Source: Pedobacter sp. MC2016-24
GTDB lineage: Bacteria; Bacteroidota; Bacteroidia; Sphingobacteriales; Sphingobacteriaceae
Length of the DNA stretch: 64,000 nucleotides
Direction: 5' to 3'
Assembly (NCBI RefSeq): GCF_015223055.1
Contig: NZ_JADFBX010000004.1
Span: forward strand, 496,001 to 560,000
Shown here: piece after piece, positions 16,458 through 24,471 of the stretch
Numbering within the stretch: the first letter of the stretch is position 1
Layout: each line of letters begins with the position of its first letter
The notes under the pieces: model-generated
Seen by the model: only the letters and a program-made list of their open reading frames with translations
The model's database searches: none
Told to the model about the DNA's origin: nothing
Made by a program: the position numbers and the translations under genes

Positions 16458-17345
16458 ATGAAAAAGATATTGATCCCGACCGATTTTTCATCGTCGGCAA
16501 AAAATGCAGCACATTACGCTATGCACCTGGCTAAGGAGATGAAAAATGACCTCAAGTTGGTCAATGCGATGATGATTCCAGTTGAAGTGCCTGTTGCCGG
16601 GCATGTATCGGCTTCGCTGATTTCTTTTGATGCGCTGGAGGAAGAGGTTGAAGGAGAGTTGGAGCGCATCGCAGAAAAAATGATGTATTTGGACGGTTTT
16701 GAAACACCAGAGCATACTTTCCACCCTTTTGTGGAATATGTAAAGGGAGTTGGGCCGGTAGCTGAGGTTGTTAACAGAAACGCAGCCCATGCTGATGTGA
16801 GCTTAGTGGTCATGGGAACTGCTGATGATGGTAAGATCAGCAGATTTTTATTTGGTAGTACTACGCATAGTGTGATCGAGGGGGCTACTTTTCCGCTGTT
16901 ATTTATCCCCTCGCAGTGTCGATTTGAAGGTCTTCATAAAATTGCTTTTGCTACAGATTTGAGTGAAGCGGATGTCGCTATTATCCATGTGCTGGCTGGC
17001 TTTGCAAAAACTTTCAATGCCGAGATTTTAATCGTTCATATCTGTGAAAAAAATCAGCGAAATGTGGTCGAAAATCAGCTGGAGATCGATTCCTTTTTAA
17101 ATGAAGTGACTAGTAAGGTAAACTATCATAAAATATATTACCATCATGTTCTGGGAACTGATGTGAATGATGGACTGGACTGGCTTGCAGCGCATGGACA
17201 GATCCAAATGCTGGTTATGGTACACCGTAACCATGGCCTGCTTCATAAAGTCTTTAAAGGAAGTTATACCCAGCGTATGAAAAGGCGTATTGACATTCCT
17301 TTATTTGTATTTCCATCAGGGTATACCGCAAATCCTTTTAGCTAG
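16458..17345 (+). CDS. Tandem universal stress protein (UspA)
   Basis: A 295-residue protein with two UspA-type domains. The first begins MKKILIPTDFSSSAKNAAHY and ends with the nucleotide-loop-like GTADDGKISRFLFGSTTHSV. The second begins LHKIAFATDLSEADVAII and ends VHRNHGLLHKVFKGSYTQRM and a short basic strand. UspA proteins are cytosolic, often ATP-binding, and support survival under stress or low oxygen. I use the ATG at 16458 rather than the GTG three bases earlier. It heads a cluster of Usp, P-type ATPase and Hsp20 genes on one strand. Confidence 0.9.
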   Translation: MKKILIPTDFSSSAKNAAHYAMHLAKEMKNDLKLVNAMMIPVEVPVAGHVSASLISFDALEEEVEGELERIAEKMMYLDGFETPEHTFHPFVEYVKGVGPVAEVVNRNAAHADVSLVVMGTADDGKISRFLFGSTTHSVIEGATFPLLFIPSQCRFEGLHKIAFATDLSEADVAIIHVLAGFAKTFNAEILIVHICEKNQRNVVENQLEIDSFLNEVTSKVNYHKIYYHHVLGTDVNDGLDWLAAHGQIQMLVMVHRNHGLLHKVFKGSYTQRMKRRIDIPLFVFPSGYTANPFS

Positions 17346-17475
17346 TCTCTACACCAGATTAAATCACCTGCGAAATAAAAGGGGGTGCATTGGTCATTTA
17401 TGAAGACTTGTATCATATGGATGAACGTCTCGAAATGGCGTTATATGGATTGGAATTAACAGAAAAAACAAAACC

Positions 17476-18372
17476 ATGAAAAAAATAATCGTTGCCACAG
17501 ACTTCTCGCCCGCAGCTGAAAACGCCGCCCGCTATGCTTTGCACCTGGCTTACCATTTACAGGTTAATGTAGAATTACTTCATGCATTTGAAATTCCATT
17601 GATCTCCTCAAAGTTGACTGGATTTGATGGATCTGTTGAGCAATACCAGGAACTCAAAAGTGCAAAATTTAATCAGCTAAACGATTTGGTGGCTGAATTG
17701 GATCAGCAAGGTCGTGAGGCTAGACCAGAACTTCCCTGGATTCCGCAAATTACATATCGTTGTGAGGAAGGTGAGGTGTTTCAACTTATCGCTGAACAAA
17801 AGTCAAAAAAAGATATGCTCCTTCTAACGGTGGGCACTTCCAGTATTGACGGGGTAAATCGTTTCCTTTTTGGAAGTAAGGTTCGCCGGGCTATTGATCA
17901 AACTGGGCTTCCTGTATTAGTCGTACCCCCTCTGGCCGATTTTGCTCCAATCCGTAGAATTGCTTTTGCAGCGGATTTTGGGACAAATGATTTAGAATTA
18001 CTTCATGCACTTTCTGGCTTGGCAAGGTCATTTAACGCAGAGATTTTAATTGCACATGTAACTAAAGGAAATGCTGTACCCTTAGCCCGTCAAAAAAAAA
18101 TCGATACTTTTTTAAAGGACGTGACCGCAAAAGCCAATTATCCAAAGATATATTACAGGCATCTTAGTGGAATGAATGTGGAACAAGGATTAACCTGGTT
18201 AGTTGAACATGGCAATATAGATTTATTGGTTATGGTACACAGGCCGCATGACTTGTTTGATCAAATCTTTAAGGGAAGTCATACCATGAAGATAGTCGAT
18301 CGTACAACGCTACCAACGCTTATTTTTACAGATTCAGTTTCCCTCGCTGGTTTTATGAGTGGTTGCTTGTAA
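17476..18372 (+). CDS. Tandem universal stress protein (UspA), second copy
   Basis: A 298-residue protein homologous over its full length to the previous gene: MKKIIVATDFSPAAENAARY, GTSSIDGVNRFLFGSKVRRA, then IRRIAFAADFGTNDLELLHA and VHRPHDLFDQIFKGSHTMKI. Two UspA domains are therefore present, about residues 1-150 and 155-290. The tail (SLAGFMSGCL) extends past the usual end. The stop codon is 5 bases before the P-type ATPase start, so these two genes are almost certainly co-transcribed and coupled. A 130-base gap separates it from the first Usp gene. Confidence 0.9.
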   Translation: MKKIIVATDFSPAAENAARYALHLAYHLQVNVELLHAFEIPLISSKLTGFDGSVEQYQELKSAKFNQLNDLVAELDQQGREARPELPWIPQITYRCEEGEVFQLIAEQKSKKDMLLLTVGTSSIDGVNRFLFGSKVRRAIDQTGLPVLVVPPLADFAPIRRIAFAADFGTNDLELLHALSGLARSFNAEILIAHVTKGNAVPLARQKKIDTFLKDVTAKANYPKIYYRHLSGMNVEQGLTWLVEHGNIDLLVMVHRPHDLFDQIFKGSHTMKIVDRTTLPTLIFTDSVSLAGFMSGCL

Positions 18373-18377
18373 AGGAC

Positions 18378-20882
18378 ATGGAACTGTTTGGAATTAAAGG
18401 GTTAAACCCAGAAGAAGTTCTGACTGCCAGAAAAAATTATGGCCTTAATAAACTTATAATTTCAAGTCATCCAGGCTGGATTCAGGCGGTTTTAAGCATA
18501 TTTAAAGAACCGATGGTCATCTTGCTGTTGGTTACCTCTATGATTTATTTCATTGGTGGAAACCGTGGAGATGGACTTTTTCTTGCCATGGCTATTGTAG
18601 TGGTTTCTGCTATTTCCCTGTTCCAGGAATCCAGAAGCAAGAATGCATTAGCCCAGCTTAAGGAATTGACCGAGCCAAAGTGCAAGGTGATTCGGGCTGG
18701 GCTTGTGAAAGAAATCAAAACTGAAGAACTCGTTATCGGCGACTGCCTGATGGTAGAAGAAGGAACATCTGCCGCTGCTGATGGAAAAATCATCCACTCC
18801 AACGACTTCTCCATTAACGAGTCCATCCTCACCGGAGAGTCTTTAGCGGTATCTAAAGATAAACTAGCGGATGATCCTTTTATTTATCAGGGTACGACTG
18901 CCGTTAGCGGATTAGCTATAGCGGAAGTCACCGCAATTGGCAACCAAACTAAATTGGGTAAAATAGGCCAGAGCCTGGAGGATATTAAAGAAGAGAAAAC
19001 ACCGTTGGAATCACAAATCAATAATTTTGTTAAGAAAATGGTGATTGCAGGACTTATTATTTTCCTTCTGGTCTGGGCCATTAATTATTTTCATACCTAT
19101 TTATTTAAAGATAGTCTTTTAAAGGCATTGACACTGGCCATGAGTATTTTGCCGGAGGAAATTCCTGTTGCATTTACGACTTTTATAGCCTTAGGAGCCT
19201 GGAAAATGATGAAGATGGGGATTGTAGTGAAAAACATGAAGACTGTAGAAACACTGGGGAGCGCTACGGTAATTTGCACGGATAAAACTGGTACACTTAC
19301 ACAAAATAGAATGAGCATTGCCGAGGTTTATACCATGTCATCAAATCAGGTATTCAAAGTAGAAGAAGCATTTGGTTCTAAGGAAAAAGAACTTCTTTCC
19401 ACAGCAATGTGGGCAAGTGAGCCCATTCCATTTGATCCGATGGAAATTGCCCTCCATCAAGCTTACTCAAAAGTTGAACCTAATGATGAAAGGCCTGCGT
19501 TCCATATGCATCATGAATATCCACTTGGCGGTAAGCCGCCTATGATGACACATGTTTTTGAGAACCAGCAAGGAAAGCGAATTATTGCAGCAAAAGGAGC
19601 ACCTGAGGCCCTGATACGGGTTTCTAAGCTAAGTAATCAGGAAAAAGAAAACCTTACAGAGGTAATGACTTCCATGGCTACACAGGGTTATCGGATTCTG
19701 GGGGTTGCTGAAGCCTTTTTTAAGGGAGCTGATTTTCCACTTGTACAGCAAGACTTCAAATTCAGCTTTAAAGGCCTTATCGCTTTCTATGATCCACCGA
19801 AGCTTAATATATCAACTGTCCTGGAAAAATTTTATGCTGCAGGCATCCAGGTAAAAATTGTGACAGGGGATAACGTTTTAACAACAACCTCAATCGCCAA
19901 GGAAATTGGATTTAAAGGTTTTGATAAAAGCATAACAGGGGATGAATTAATGCAACTATCTGACAAGGATTTGGCATCCAGTGTTTCGGAAATACAACTA
20001 TTTGCAAGGATGTTTCCAGAAGCAAAATTGAGGATTATTAATGCGCTCAAAGCCAAAAACGAAGTGGTCGCGATGACTGGGGATGGGGTTAATGATGGCC
20101 CTGCACTTAAAGCAGCGCATATAGGCATAGCCATGGGGAAAAAAGGAACAGAAATTGCAAAACAGGCTGCTTCTCTCATTTTAATTGAAGATGACCTCTC
20201 CAAAATGGTTGATGCGGTGGCGATGGGTAGAAGAATTTACAGTAATTTAAAGAAAGCGATCCGATATATCATTTCCATTCATATTCCTATTATATTAACT
20301 GTTTTTGTTCCTCTGGCCCTGGGCTGGACTTATCCCAATATCCTGTCGCCCGTACATATTATTTTTTTAGAATTGATTATGGGGCCAACATGTTCAATTA
20401 TTTACGAAAATGAGCCTATGGAAAAAGATTTAATGATTCAAAAACCAAGACCTTTTACGACCACTTTTTTTAATTTAAACGAGTTACTCAACAGTGTTGT
20501 GCAAGGTCTGGTAATTGCTGTAGGAGTCCTGCTGGTTTACCAATATGCAGTTGGGGAACAATATGATGTTTTCAGGACCAGGACAATGGTTTTTACCAGC
20601 CTAATCTCAGCAAATGTTTTTCTCACCTTGGTTAACCGATCTTTTCATTATAGTCTATTTACCACATTGAAATATAAAAATAACCTGGTTACGTTAATGC
20701 TTGGGATTACGGTACTGCTGCTTATCCTGCTTTTATATGTAGACCCTTTAACTTCATTTTTTGAGTTTAAGTCACTAAGCAGGGATCAGCTGATGATCAG
20801 TTCTGGAGTCGGCTTTCTTTCGGTCATTTGGTACGAGTTCTTCAAATGGATTCGCACCAGACGTTCTGGTGTAGGGTGTTGA
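18378..20882 (+). CDS. Cation-translocating P-type ATPase (P2-like)
   Basis: An 834-residue ion pump. Motifs in order: actuator TGES (about 152-155), M4 motif PEEIP (259-263), phosphorylation site DKTGT with D302, and hinge MTGDGVNDGPALKAAHIGIA. Several C-terminal membrane helices follow, including a LELIMGPTCSIIYENEP stretch. Classical Ca2+ pumps carry PEGLP in M4 and a different M6, so the ion is uncertain; this PEE[IF]P type is usually annotated only as cation ATPase. No N-terminal heavy-metal domain is present. A TTG-initiated frame starts at 18363, inside the preceding gene; the ATG at 18378 with AAAGGA just upstream is the better start. Coupling to Usp genes suggests a stress or energy-limited role. 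Confidence 0.88.
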   Translation: MELFGIKGLNPEEVLTARKNYGLNKLIISSHPGWIQAVLSIFKEPMVILLLVTSMIYFIGGNRGDGLFLAMAIVVVSAISLFQESRSKNALAQLKELTEPKCKVIRAGLVKEIKTEELVIGDCLMVEEGTSAAADGKIIHSNDFSINESILTGESLAVSKDKLADDPFIYQGTTAVSGLAIAEVTAIGNQTKLGKIGQSLEDIKEEKTPLESQINNFVKKMVIAGLIIFLLVWAINYFHTYLFKDSLLKALTLAMSILPEEIPVAFTTFIALGAWKMMKMGIVVKNMKTVETLGSATVICTDKTGTLTQNRMSIAEVYTMSSNQVFKVEEAFGSKEKELLSTAMWASEPIPFDPMEIALHQAYSKVEPNDERPAFHMHHEYPLGGKPPMMTHVFENQQGKRIIAAKGAPEALIRVSKLSNQEKENLTEVMTSMATQGYRILGVAEAFFKGADFPLVQQDFKFSFKGLIAFYDPPKLNISTVLEKFYAAGIQVKIVTGDNVLTTTSIAKEIGFKGFDKSITGDELMQLSDKDLASSVSEIQLFARMFPEAKLRIINALKAKNEVVAMTGDGVNDGPALKAAHIGIAMGKKGTEIAKQAASLILIEDDLSKMVDAVAMGRRIYSNLKKAIRYIISIHIPIILTVFVPLALGWTYPNILSPVHIIFLELIMGPTCSIIYENEPMEKDLMIQKPRPFTTTFFNLNELLNSVVQGLVIAVGVLLVYQYAVGEQYDVFRTRTMVFTSLISANVFLTLVNRSFHYSLFTTLKYKNNLVTLMLGITVLLLILLLYVDPLTSFFEFKSLSRDQLMISSGVGFLSVIWYEFFKWIRTRRSGVGC

Positions 20883-20898
20883 CTGTCATTATTTTGAG

Positions 20899-20940
20899 TG
20901 ATCTTGATCATCCTTTAATCCGGTCTTTTTGTGAACTTTG
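20899..20940 (+). promoter_or_regulatory. Second Crp/Fnr-like box and -7 element before the third Usp gene
   Basis: TGATCTTGATCA (20899-20910) has perfect TGAT/ATCA half-sites, and GAACTTTG follows at 20933-20940. Box, spacing (26 bases to TTTG) and the upstream TGTTGACTGTCAT match the element at 16203-16245, indicating a shared regulator of the Crp/Fnr superfamily. The regulator gene is not in the window. Confidence 0.55.
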
Positions 20941-20984
20941 TTTAGTGAAATTTTTATGGGGTGAACGGCTTAAATCCAAACAAA

Positions 20985-21368
20985 ATGAAAAAGATTTTAA
21001 TACCAACTGATTTCTCAGTACCCGCTGAAAATGCTGCACGCTATGGTATTGAACTTGCTAAAATCTTAAAAGCGGATGTGTTGATTTGTAATGCATTCAA
21101 AGTTCCTGCTGAGGCGCCAATGGCTGCACAAGTGGCCTGGCCATTAATGGACTATGTAACCATTAAAAAAGGAGTTACCGGGGATTTGGATAACATGGTT
21201 AACAAATTATCAGATCCATCCTGCGATATTGATGGGACAGACTATTGTCCGCAAATTAGCTATCAAAGTGATGCCGGTATCTTTAAGGGTAGTCATACCC
21301 AGAAACTATCCAGACATACAGAAATTCCGCTATTGGTCTTTCCCCCAGATGAACAGGTCATTTTGTAG
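20985..21368 (+). CDS. Internally deleted universal stress protein
   Basis: A 127-residue product. Residues 1 to about 100 are the start of a tandem Usp protein (MKKILIPTDFSVPAENAARY ... CPQISYQSDAG). They are joined directly to the extreme C-terminus of the second Usp domain (IFKGSHTQKLSRHTEIPLLV FPP). Compared with the two neighbours (295-298 residues) about 165 residues are missing, with the reading frame kept. Both nucleotide-binding loops are lost, so activity is doubtful. The ATG at 20985 aligns with the starts of the other Usp proteins. It may be a degenerating gene, although its promoter is well conserved. Confidence 0.75.
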   Translation: MKKILIPTDFSVPAENAARYGIELAKILKADVLICNAFKVPAEAPMAAQVAWPLMDYVTIKKGVTGDLDNMVNKLSDPSCDIDGTDYCPQISYQSDAGIFKGSHTQKLSRHTEIPLLVFPPDEQVIL

Positions 21369-21440
21369 CTTTTGTTTAGGCGGTATTTTAAGAAGCTCAT
21401 CATTTTGAAAGGAAAATAATAACATTTAATATCAAACACC

Positions 21441-21863
21441 ATGTCAAATTCAATTAAAACAAATAGGCCAGTTGAGTTTCCAACCATGTTGGACTATTTC
21501 TGGGATTTAGATGACCTTTCTGACCGGTCAAAAAATATGCAGCCAGCTGTTAATGTGCGTGATTTGCCCAGGAAATATGAGTTGAAGATTGCTGTTCCAG
21601 GGTTTAAAAGGAAAGATCTTAGAATAAGTATTGAAGATGGGCAGCTGAGTATCATTGGCGAAAGCAATGCCGAAGAAAATAAAGATGGTGAGACCTTTAG
21701 CCGAAGGGAGTTTGCATGTTCTTCAGTGTGCGGCATTTTTAAGTTACCTGATGACATCAATGAAGACAAGATCAGTGCTAAGTATAAAAGAGGAATTCTA
21801 ACCATTAAATTGAAAAAACCAGTGAATGGTTCGGAGTTAAAACAAAAAGTCAGGGTTGACTAA
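21441..21863 (+). CDS. Small heat shock protein, Hsp20/alpha-crystallin family
   Basis: A 140-residue chaperone. The alpha-crystallin domain spans about residues 32-135: PAVNVRDLPRKYELKIAVPG, FKRKDLRISIEDGQLSIIGE, SRREFACSSVCGIFKLPDDI, and the signature KYKRGILTIKLKKP. The N-terminal arm is short. Such proteins form oligomers that hold unfolding proteins. It is 72 bases after the deleted Usp gene with no terminator between, so it probably shares the promoter at 20899-20940. Confidence 0.92.
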   Translation: MSNSIKTNRPVEFPTMLDYFWDLDDLSDRSKNMQPAVNVRDLPRKYELKIAVPGFKRKDLRISIEDGQLSIIGESNAEENKDGETFSRREFACSSVCGIFKLPDDINEDKISAKYKRGILTIKLKKPVNGSELKQKVRVD

Positions 21864-22188
21864 AGGATATAGAAATTGCCCATCATATCATTAATTATGA
21901 AATTAACAGCCAACAAAGTTTTGGTTCATGATGGGTTCTCGTCTGGATCTGGGTAGGGTCTGGGTGGGGTCTGGCTCGTAACAAAAGGATACCAAACAGG
22001 AGTTACATAGGAGTTTCCTAGGACTCGGCTAGGACTAGAGTCCTATAACACGCGAAGAAAGTCAAAGTTTTACCCAACTGTAAGACCTATGGTTACCAAA
22101 CCAGACCAAAAGGATGCGCAATAGTCCTAGAACTGCAGTGCTTATCAACAACAACTGATAAATCGAAATAGCAAACAGGTGCACAAAT
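21864..22188. other. Intergenic region with short G-rich direct repeats and a small palindrome
   Basis: No gene is visible in these 325 bases between convergent genes. About 21940-21975 holds three spaced copies of a TCTGG(G/A)T-like G-rich unit in a pyrimidine-poor run. At 22031-22044 AGGACTAGAGTCCT is a 6-bp-arm palindrome, in a stretch (22008-22045) where GGACT/AGTCC is repeated in both orientations. There is no T-run, so it is not a standard terminator. Confidence 0.45.
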
Positions 22189-22848
22189 TTATGATTTGGT
22201 ATCGTGGTTTTGCGGGGTTAATTCCTGGGGCTCCAGTCCGGGTTTAGCATAGGATAAGCGGCCGATCAGTTGAGGAAGAAAATAGCTGTCTAAACCTGCT
22301 ACGGTCATTGTTCCGGCCTTTATGTGGTCAACATTACCATCTTTTTCGATCAGGGAATCATCAGTTAGTATATGAATAATTTCTCCGATCACGATCGTTG
22401 TTCCGTTAATTTCCATATCAATGATTTCTGCTGCTTCCAGTCCAATCCGGATGGTAGATTGAGCAACAAAAGGTGCCTTAAATCCATTTATGTAGTGTTT
22501 TTTGAATCCACATTTGTCAAACTCCGAAATGCCAGAAGGATAGCTCGCGCTGGTTTGATGTGCTTGTTTGTACCATTGGGGCAATACGTTGTTTAAAGTA
22601 TATTGTCCGGTTTTCCTGATGTTGTTAAGGGTGTCGTTATGTTCTCGCTCAGGCCTGATCACTATGCCCAGCAGGGGCGGGTTTGCACCCAGGTGAAAAG
22701 CAGAACTGATTAAACTCAGATTACTTATGCCATCATGACTGATGGTCCCCAATAGGTTGAGGGATTTATAGCCAACTAAACTATTGATCAAGCTGATTCT
22801 GTAATGTTTCTCCATCTCAGAAATCTGACTACTTTTGATTGTTATCAT
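22189..22848 (-). CDS. Flavin reductase-like (split-barrel, FMN-binding) protein
   Basis: A 219-residue protein of the flavoredoxin/flavin reductase-like group. The pattern is VGYKSLNLLGTISHDGISNL, LISSAFHLGANPPLLGIVIR, and a late IVIGEIIHILTDDSL strand. Members bind FMN in a split barrel and reduce flavin or act as oxidoreductases. It begins one base after the SDR gene ends, and the three minus-strand genes folE, SDR and this one form a tight operon. No conserved catalytic residue assigns a substrate. Confidence 0.75.
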   Translation of the reverse strand: MITIKSSQISEMEKHYRISLINSLVGYKSLNLLGTISHDGISNLSLISSAFHLGANPPLLGIVIRPEREHNDTLNNIRKTGQYTLNNVLPQWYKQAHQTSASYPSGISEFDKCGFKKHYINGFKAPFVAQSTIRIGLEAAEIIDMEINGTTIVIGEIIHILTDDSLIEKDGNVDHIKAGTMTVAGLDSYFLPQLIGRLSYAKPGLEPQELTPQNHDTKS

Positions 22849-22849
22849 C

Positions 22850-23569
22850 TTAGTTTGACTTTAATTTTCCTAAACCTCCATCTATACCGATGATCTGTCC
22901 CGTTAGCCAGCCCGATTCATCGCTTAGCAGGAAGGCTATAGCCGAACTGATATCTTCGGGTAAGCCATACCTGCCCAGCGGGTGCCTTTTATTAGCCGAT
23001 TCTTTTCGGTCGCTGGTATTCAACAAGTTTTGCGCAAGTGGTGTGTCGGTGAGTGAAGGTGCCACTACATTGACGCGGATTTGGCTGGGTGCAAGTTCGG
23101 ATGCGAGTGAAAGCGCCATGCTTTCAACAGCCCCCTTTGCTGCAGCTATACTGGCATGAAAACTCATGCCTGAACGTGCTGCTACGGAACTGACGAGCAC
23201 TACCGAGGACGTTTTTGCTGCTTTAAGTGCTTTCATGGCCTGCTGGATAACCTTAGCTGCGCCCAGGACATTGATCCTGTAGTCTTTGAGGAAATCATCT
23301 TCGGTTAAGCGGGTAAATGGCTTCAGCGTGATGCTCCCGACTGAATACACCAAGCCATGCAATTGCTCAGGAAGAAAGCTTGAGATGGTACTGACCTCCT
23401 CAAGGATATCTAAGCTTAGGTGTATGACACCTTCCGGCCAATCGGCATTCGGTGTTCTGGAGATGTTGTATACGGTTGCTCCGTTGAAAATAAGGACTCT
23501 GACCAGCGAAAGGCCGATCCCTGAACTCCCACCAGCTACTAATATGTTTTTGCCTTCAAAATTCATCAT
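22850..23569 (-). CDS. Short-chain dehydrogenase/reductase family protein lacking the catalytic Tyr
   Basis: A 239-residue Rossmann protein with the NAD(P) motif GGSSGIG (about residues 12-18), a VVLVSSVAARSG catalytic-Ser-type segment, and the C-terminal SDR signature WLTGQIIGIDGGLG. At the active site the usual YxxxK reads IAAAK (in FHASIAAAKGAVESM), so the Tyr is replaced by Ile while the Lys is kept. SDRs of this HASIAAAKGAVE type are, as I recall, found beside folE and photolyase/cryptochrome genes. The start codon overlaps the folE stop by 4 bases. The role may be pterin-related, but this is inferred from context only. Confidence 0.82.
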   Translation of the reverse strand: MMNFEGKNILVAGGSSGIGLSLVRVLIFNGATVYNISRTPNADWPEGVIHLSLDILEEVSTISSFLPEQLHGLVYSVGSITLKPFTRLTEDDFLKDYRINVLGAAKVIQQAMKALKAAKTSSVVLVSSVAARSGMSFHASIAAAKGAVESMALSLASELAPSQIRVNVVAPSLTDTPLAQNLLNTSDRKESANKRHPLGRYGLPEDISSAIAFLLSDESGWLTGQIIGIDGGLGKLKSN

Positions 23570-24225
23570 CCTATGTGTTTTAAAAAATCATTTTTTACCT
23601 CAGCCTCTAAAAAACGGCCACAGTATTCTGCTGTTAATGTACTGCTACTGATGTCTTTTATGCCGCGGCTGGATACGCAATGGTGATTCGCATCAACAAT
23701 AACGGCAACGTCTTCTGTTCCCAGTGATTCTTTGATCATGTTGGCGATCTGTTTGGTTAGTCTTTCCTGTATTTGGGGGCGTTGTGAGCAGTATTGTACG
23801 ATTCGGTTCAATTTGGACAAACCGATGACTTGCCCGTTGCTGAAATAAGCCACATGCGCTTTACCTACAATCGGAACAAAATGATGCTCACAGTTGCTGT
23901 AAACACTGATGTTTCTTTCTACAAGCATCTGGTTATAGCTAAATGGATTTTTGAATAGGGTTGCCACTGGCTTATTGGCTGGATTAAGACCGCTGAATAT
24001 TTCCTTGACATACATTTTTGCCACTCTTTTTGGGGTATCCTTCAGACTCTCATCTTTCAGGTCAAGACCAAGGGTATGCATGATCGCAGCAAAATGTTTT
24101 TGTATCAATTCAATTTTAGTATCCTCATCCAGTTCAAATGCATCAACACGCATTGGTGTGTCGTAGGACGGGACCTGCACTTGGGATTCAAGGTCGGTTA
24201 TGAGTTGGTTGTTATTCGTGTTCAT
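23566..24225 (-). CDS. folE: GTP cyclohydrolase I
   Basis: A 219-residue type I GTP cyclohydrolase, which converts GTP to dihydroneopterin triphosphate, the first step to folate and tetrahydrobiopterin-like pterins. Hallmarks are NCEHHFVPIVGKAHVAYF (zinc Cys and His), VIGLSKLNRIVQYCSQRPQIQERL and VIVDANHHCVSSRGIKD (second zinc Cys). The N-terminal 30 residues are a variable extension. It leads a three-gene operon with an SDR and a flavin reductase-like gene and is divergent from a MarR regulator across a large palindrome. This suggests conditional expression and perhaps a second folE copy elsewhere in the genome (inference). Confidence 0.95.
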   Translation of the reverse strand: MNTNNNQLITDLESQVQVPSYDTPMRVDAFELDEDTKIELIQKHFAAIMHTLGLDLKDESLKDTPKRVAKMYVKEIFSGLNPANKPVATLFKNPFSYNQMLVERNISVYSNCEHHFVPIVGKAHVAYFSNGQVIGLSKLNRIVQYCSQRPQIQERLTKQIANMIKESLGTEDVAVIVDANHHCVSSRGIKDISSSTLTAEYCGRFLEAEVKNDFLKHIG

Positions 24226-24305
24226 TGAAGTTTTAGGTTAACAGTTCTACATCTTGCTTGGGATAAATTCATCCCGCTGATCACTATTGTCTATATTTTA
24301 AAAGA

Positions 24306-24364
24306 AATAATAATACAATTATATACTAAAAAATGTAAATTTAGTATATAATTGTATTATTATT
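24306..24364. promoter_or_regulatory. Large perfect palindrome in the folE/marR divergent region
   Basis: Bases 24306-24330 are the exact reverse complement of 24340-24364 (25-bp arms, 9-base spacer). Each arm contains TACAATTATATACTAAA or its complement. It sits between the divergent folE operon (start 24225) and the MarR gene (start 24472), so it is the best candidate operator for that regulator; it could also extrude as a cruciform, being almost all A/T. Confidence 0.7.
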
Positions 24365-24471
24365 GTTTTTGATACGATTTCAGATCATTCAATATAAAGC
24401 GTGTCAGTATAATTGGTTATTAAAATTAACTACAGTTAAATATTATTTATATTTTAAATTAATTTGTCGTT

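Noticed and set aside
17380..17400. GGTGCATTGGTCATT as a third Crp/Fnr-like box before the second Usp gene
   Set aside because: The half-site spacing is one base short and no AACTTTG element follows at the right distance.
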